The translations under genes and the position numbers were made by a program. A stretch of 64,000 nucleotides of DNA from Bryum argenteum (lineage: Eukaryota > Streptophyta > Bryopsida > Bryales > Bryaceae), in NCBI GenBank assembly GCA_037043015.1, contig CM073324.1:13847013-13911012 (forward strand), given 5' to 3'. The stretch's first letter is position 1. Every line of letters starts with the position of its first letter. Below are positions 60,606-64,000 of this stretch, piece after piece. The notes under the pieces are model-generated. The model ran no database searches. It was not told the origin of the DNA and saw nothing but the letters and a program-made list of their open reading frames with translations.

Positions 60606-60808
60606 AGCTTGTTTGCTTCTTAGCATGATTACTTATTGCTCAATAATTGGCTCGTTCGTGTATTGTTCAATCTTGTTATGTGATTGTGCATTGTTTGGTT
60701 GCAGAGTATTATATTACGCATTGTCTTGATTGCCCATTGTTTGATTGCTCATTGCCCCATTGCACATTTAGTTCTTGTTTTACACTATGATGGTAGTTCA
60801 AGAACACC

Positions 60809-61364
60809 ATGAAGAACTTTGAAACTATCAAGGAGACTTTGGTAGAGTTGCCAAAACAGAGCTACTTTGTAAAAAACTTTGCGGAAGCAATGTAGGTGCA
60901 GTTACACACACCACAATCAGTGCTTACAATCAAGTGGTATGTTCTTTTGCTTGTCATCTTTGTTTTGCACTATCTCTTGTTTTCAGTTTCGATAAAAATT
61001 AAATTAAGGCAATTTCCGGGTTGGTTTTCACTATCCGCAATCTTTGATTGGAGATGTCTCACTCTTGTTTAATCTCTCATTTTTTTTGCAGTGGTTGCCA
61101 CAATGTTTCATTGAAAGTTTTGAAGACAAAACCACACGATTTATTGTACTTAAAACTACCAACAACACAACTTAGAACTGTCAACTTACCGTGAGTGTTG
61201 CGGCTACACGCAACCCAGAAGTGGTCTTGGTTGGTGGATGGAGAGATTTTGTTGCTGCCCATGGCCTTGTTGTAGGTGACGTGATTATTTTCAGATGGAT
61301 AGCATTTTCCACGTTCAAGGTTTACATGTTCAACTATGCTGTAGAGCCCAAGGCTATGCAATAA
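60809..61364 (+). pseudogene. Decayed B3-domain transcription factor gene
   Basis: The second half (about 61180-61364) reads ATRNPEVVLVGGWRDFVAAH then GLVVGDVIIFRW and FKVYMFNYAVE, the typical C-terminal half of a B3 DNA-binding domain. The first part (60809-60936) reads ETLVELPKQSYFVKNFAEAM, like the B3 N-terminal strand, but is followed directly by TAG. The middle frame, after an acceptor at 61090-61091, has another TAG just before the conserved part. The two stops and missing middle strands make this a pseudogene of a B3 (REM/VRN1-like) gene. No neighbouring intact copy in the window. Confidence 0.65.
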
Positions 61365-62238
61365 GTTATGACTTAGCTTCTCATACTTGCTCTTACAACC
61401 GTTGTCAACTATCGTGGGATACAAGATTTTGGTGATATATGTAAGGCGATTTTCATATTAGTACAATTCGAAGTCTTTTTTCTCAAGGCTTTTATAGATA
61501 GTTTTCCTAGTTGCGATCACCTTTGGAGAAGAGAATACATGAAGACTTCTCAAACTTTTTTGAGTCGGGAATTTATGTAACGCTTCATCACCTCTTAATT
61601 AACACTATTATATGAGGCAATATTTGTACATAGACTGCATACTCTCTTTTAGGGAAGTTTGTAATGTGAAAGTTTCTTCGCATTCTAACTAACCAGTGCA
61701 AATTCCTACATCCGGAGGATATATGATATTTGCAGACTTTGCTGTCATCGTATGAATCTCTTAACTTTTCATTTTTTGATTGCTTCTTGTAAGAACCGTA
61801 TGCTTTACTGTGCTGGAAATTTTCATAAACCTGAAAGAATGACATCAAATCCCAGGCACATCAACAAAGTACAAATTTTTAAAGAATAAGCTCCATGAGA
61901 AACGACGGAACCATTTCTTCGGCAACATGTAGGGAGAAAAGACAACACCAAGTACTCCAGTCAAGATGTAGGGGTTCACGCGGAGGGGCTCACACCCAAT
62001 CCACATCCTCCTTATCTGAAATTGCACGGATTTTGCAAAACGAACAAGGGCATAATATTGTGAAATAAGTCAATAAACTGATTTCCATTATGTGCAGTCA
62101 AATTCCACATCACCACATCCAACACATATTCAAATTATATAGGAAGGATGCAATGATACAAAGTCTGTGATTGAGGTTATCAGACCTCTCAGGAAGACGT
62201 AAAGTCTTTACATAGCATACTCAAAAACCCTAAACCAC
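61365..62238. other. Spacer
   Basis: AT-rich non-coding DNA; no gene recognised. Confidence 0.4.
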
Positions 62239-62483
62239 CACTAGAAAGAAGGGCGTTTGCAACGCTACAAACGTTGCTTTTGAGTAAATGTTACTCAATT
62301 ATAGCAATGTTTTAGAACTTGCTTGAGCAACTTTCTCAACTAGATTATAAATAAGGTTGCTTGGTGATCAATAACGTTGCTTATTTTTTTGAGAATGTTG
62401 CTCAAGCAAGTTCCAAAACGTTGCTAGACTTAAGCAACATTTGAGAAGAAAATGTTGCAAAACCTCCTCAAATTGTAGTAGTG
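62239..62483. mobile_element. CACTA-ended hairpin element, 245 bp
   Basis: It starts CACTAGAAAGAAGGG and its complement end starts CACTACTACAATTTGAGG. Flanking triplets are CAC and AAC, close to the 3-bp duplication of CACTA (En/Spm) elements. The inside is largely a palindrome: caatgttttagaacttgctt near 62305 pairs with aagcaagttccaaaacgttg near 62405. The word aacgttgct recurs as a subterminal repeat. Non-autonomous MITE. Confidence 0.6.
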
Positions 62484-62701
62484 AACATTAGCCAGAGATA
62501 AAGAGATGTAGCATCACAAAAGTGTAAGACCTCGAATTTCAAATCAAAGCTCCAATAAAATTCGGGAACGACTTAACACCACTCCGATTCAACGGAAGTA
62601 AAAGGTTATATTAACTAACACACGTGAAAATGATCAGTATCGACAATAACAATACAATTACACAAACAAATCCATGAAAACTATCCTGCACCTCCAGAAC
62701 T

Positions 62702-63655
62702 TTACTTCAGATGAAGGGAAATTCTTCTGTTGTGGCTCTGCGGGCACTAGGAGAAACCACGCATAGGAATGCTCAAGACATGCTGTACGTACCTCGTAAA
62801 ATATAAGTTCTAGTTTTACACTCTTTCGTTTTGAAAGATGATGTTTTTATGCAACTAACACCTTTGCTTTTGCTGTTTCAGAGGGCTCCGGAATCGGGGT
62901 GTTTCTACTTATGCACTCGACACAACTGGTGCTCATTCGTGGCAACTGAGTGTGCATGGCACCCTCGCTTTACTTGGATCAGCATGGCGAGGTTGGCACT
63001 TCAAATCCGTGCACCATAGCTCAGTTCTGAACTTTTTTTTTCACCATTTTTTTCTTTTTGGTAAAGTCCTCCAATCTTATAACGAGAGTGCAGCGATTGC
63101 CGTTGGAAGTCAAGTGTGTTTCTCATAGTAGAGCTATGAGTTTAGCTGAGTTTCTGTTGCCACTAGGGTGCGTGTGGAGAGCGGCAAGACGAAACGGACT
63201 CTCTCTCTTTCGCAATTCCTGAGCTAAATTATAGTTGTTATCATTGTTAGTGGCAGGAAGACACCTTTTTGCGACGTAGCCAGTTGCTGCACCTGAACGC
63301 CCTTCGATTGAATGAGGTGAGAAATATATTTTTTGGCTTCAAAATTTAATTCCATCTCAACAATTATTAGTTGTGGGATGGGAGAGGCTCCCCCCCCTCA
63401 CTAATACTGAAATGGAATGTGCAGGTGAGGCGCATGTGGGTGACAGCAGCTTTCGACTACGACACACATATTCTTCTCAACTCAAGAATCTCTCCCGGGT
63501 CGCTGTCAGAGAGCAATTTACCATTCATTTGTTCAAGAGGAAGTAGAGGCAATTTGTATCGAGAAACCAGGAAACAGCTCCAAACACATCCTCAACTCCT
63601 ACTCTTTTTGAAGTAGAAGACGAGGACGACGACAATCTCAACTTTTGGAACATGT
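62702..63655 (+). other. Candidate multi-exon gene, unidentified
   Basis: Exon-like pieces with splice signals: ATG at about 62711 reading MKGNSSVVALRALGETTHRN with a donor after AQDM; a stretch after the acceptor at about 62879 (NRGVSTYALDTTGAHSWQLS); 63259-63318 (EDTFLRRSQLLHLNALRLNE, donor gtgaga); and a region after 63425 whose best frame reads LRHTYSSQLKNLSRVAVREQ, has one TAG, then ends FEVEDEDDDNLNFWNM at 63655. The acidic C-terminal tail and helical character look protein-like, but frames do not join cleanly, so it may be a gene I have mis-spliced or a decayed one. Confidence 0.3.
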
Positions 63656-64000
63656 AGAATATTTTCTCATAGGAAAAATGTGTATATACCTTGCAATTTT
63701 GACCGTCAGATGTGCTTCTTCGAAGGAATTTCTCCAAATTGATGATCAATCAGTAATCCGAATCCTGCTCTGCTGTTTCTGTGTTCACAATCCTTGTTTG
63801 TTTCTATGATACGTGGGTCTGAAGAGTCTTGACTTTTGACTGTATTGGACTTGCTTCGGAGGTACTGGGTTTGGTTTGGAAACTGGTTGAGATTCTCACA
63901 TTTAGAGTTGATCCTAAAGGACGAAGCATCGTCGTAAACTACCCCTACGTTTCTCGGGGGCAGGGTAAGGGAGGAGTAAAGAGTTCCTAATTTAGGGTTT
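63656..64000. other. Right edge, no recognised gene
   Basis: Nothing recognised. The last bases include tttagggttt, a telobox-like word common in plant promoters. Confidence 0.35.

Overview
This is nuclear DNA of a land plant. The plant-type genes include a vacuolar iron transporter (VIT), a nuclear-encoded Ycf23/DUF561 protein, a vacuolar sorting receptor, a plant phosphopantothenate-cysteine ligase, an NMCP/CRWN lamina protein, an F-box protein and a plant-consensus U6 snRNA. Genes have many short GT-AG introns and spacers are rich in small non-autonomous DNA transposons. The species cannot be fixed from the sequence; the style would suit a seed-free plant such as a bryophyte or lycophyte, but that is a weak inference.

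Left part (1-28300): a tandem segmental duplication. Unit A runs from before the window to 12101 and unit B from about 17280 to 27336. Each carries, in order, an unidentified gene (gene X), an F-box gene and a VIT gene. The units are joined by a chimera: the 5' half of VIT (exons 1-3) is fused at 12101/12102 to the 3' half of a ycf23-like gene. This is what a tandem duplication with one breakpoint in ycf23 and the other in VIT intron 3 would leave. It predicts a complete ycf23 gene upstream of the window. The copies have decayed reciprocally: F-box is open only in A, while gene X and VIT are open only in B. A U6 snRNA gene lies inside an intron of the ycf23 fragment. Because the units are paralogous, many transposon insertions can be read against an empty site in the other copy: two TTAA-flanked elements and one with a CGTT duplication in A, and one with a CACC duplication in B. 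A tRNA-derived SINE with 12-bp target duplications sits between the units.

Middle part (28300-41000): ordinary housekeeping genes. PPCS (coenzyme A synthesis, minus, 9 exons, 322 aa), a 129-aa three-helix membrane protein (minus, 4 exons), a 48-aa membrane-anchored protein (plus, 2 exons) and the vacuolar sorting receptor (minus, 11 exons, 624 aa) were assembled exon by exon with consistent splice phases.

Right part (41000-64000): a 6-kb repeat-rich spacer (minisatellite, truncated SINE, large TIR element), then the NMCP/CRWN gene (minus, 9 exons, 1490 aa), then about 10 kb that is mostly non-genic. The latter holds an (AT)n tract, a poly-T tract, nested inverted-repeat elements, a minisatellite, a decayed B3-domain gene, a CACTA-like hairpin element and some unidentified candidate exons near the right edge. 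No CRISPR array, LTR element or other virus-like element was recognised.
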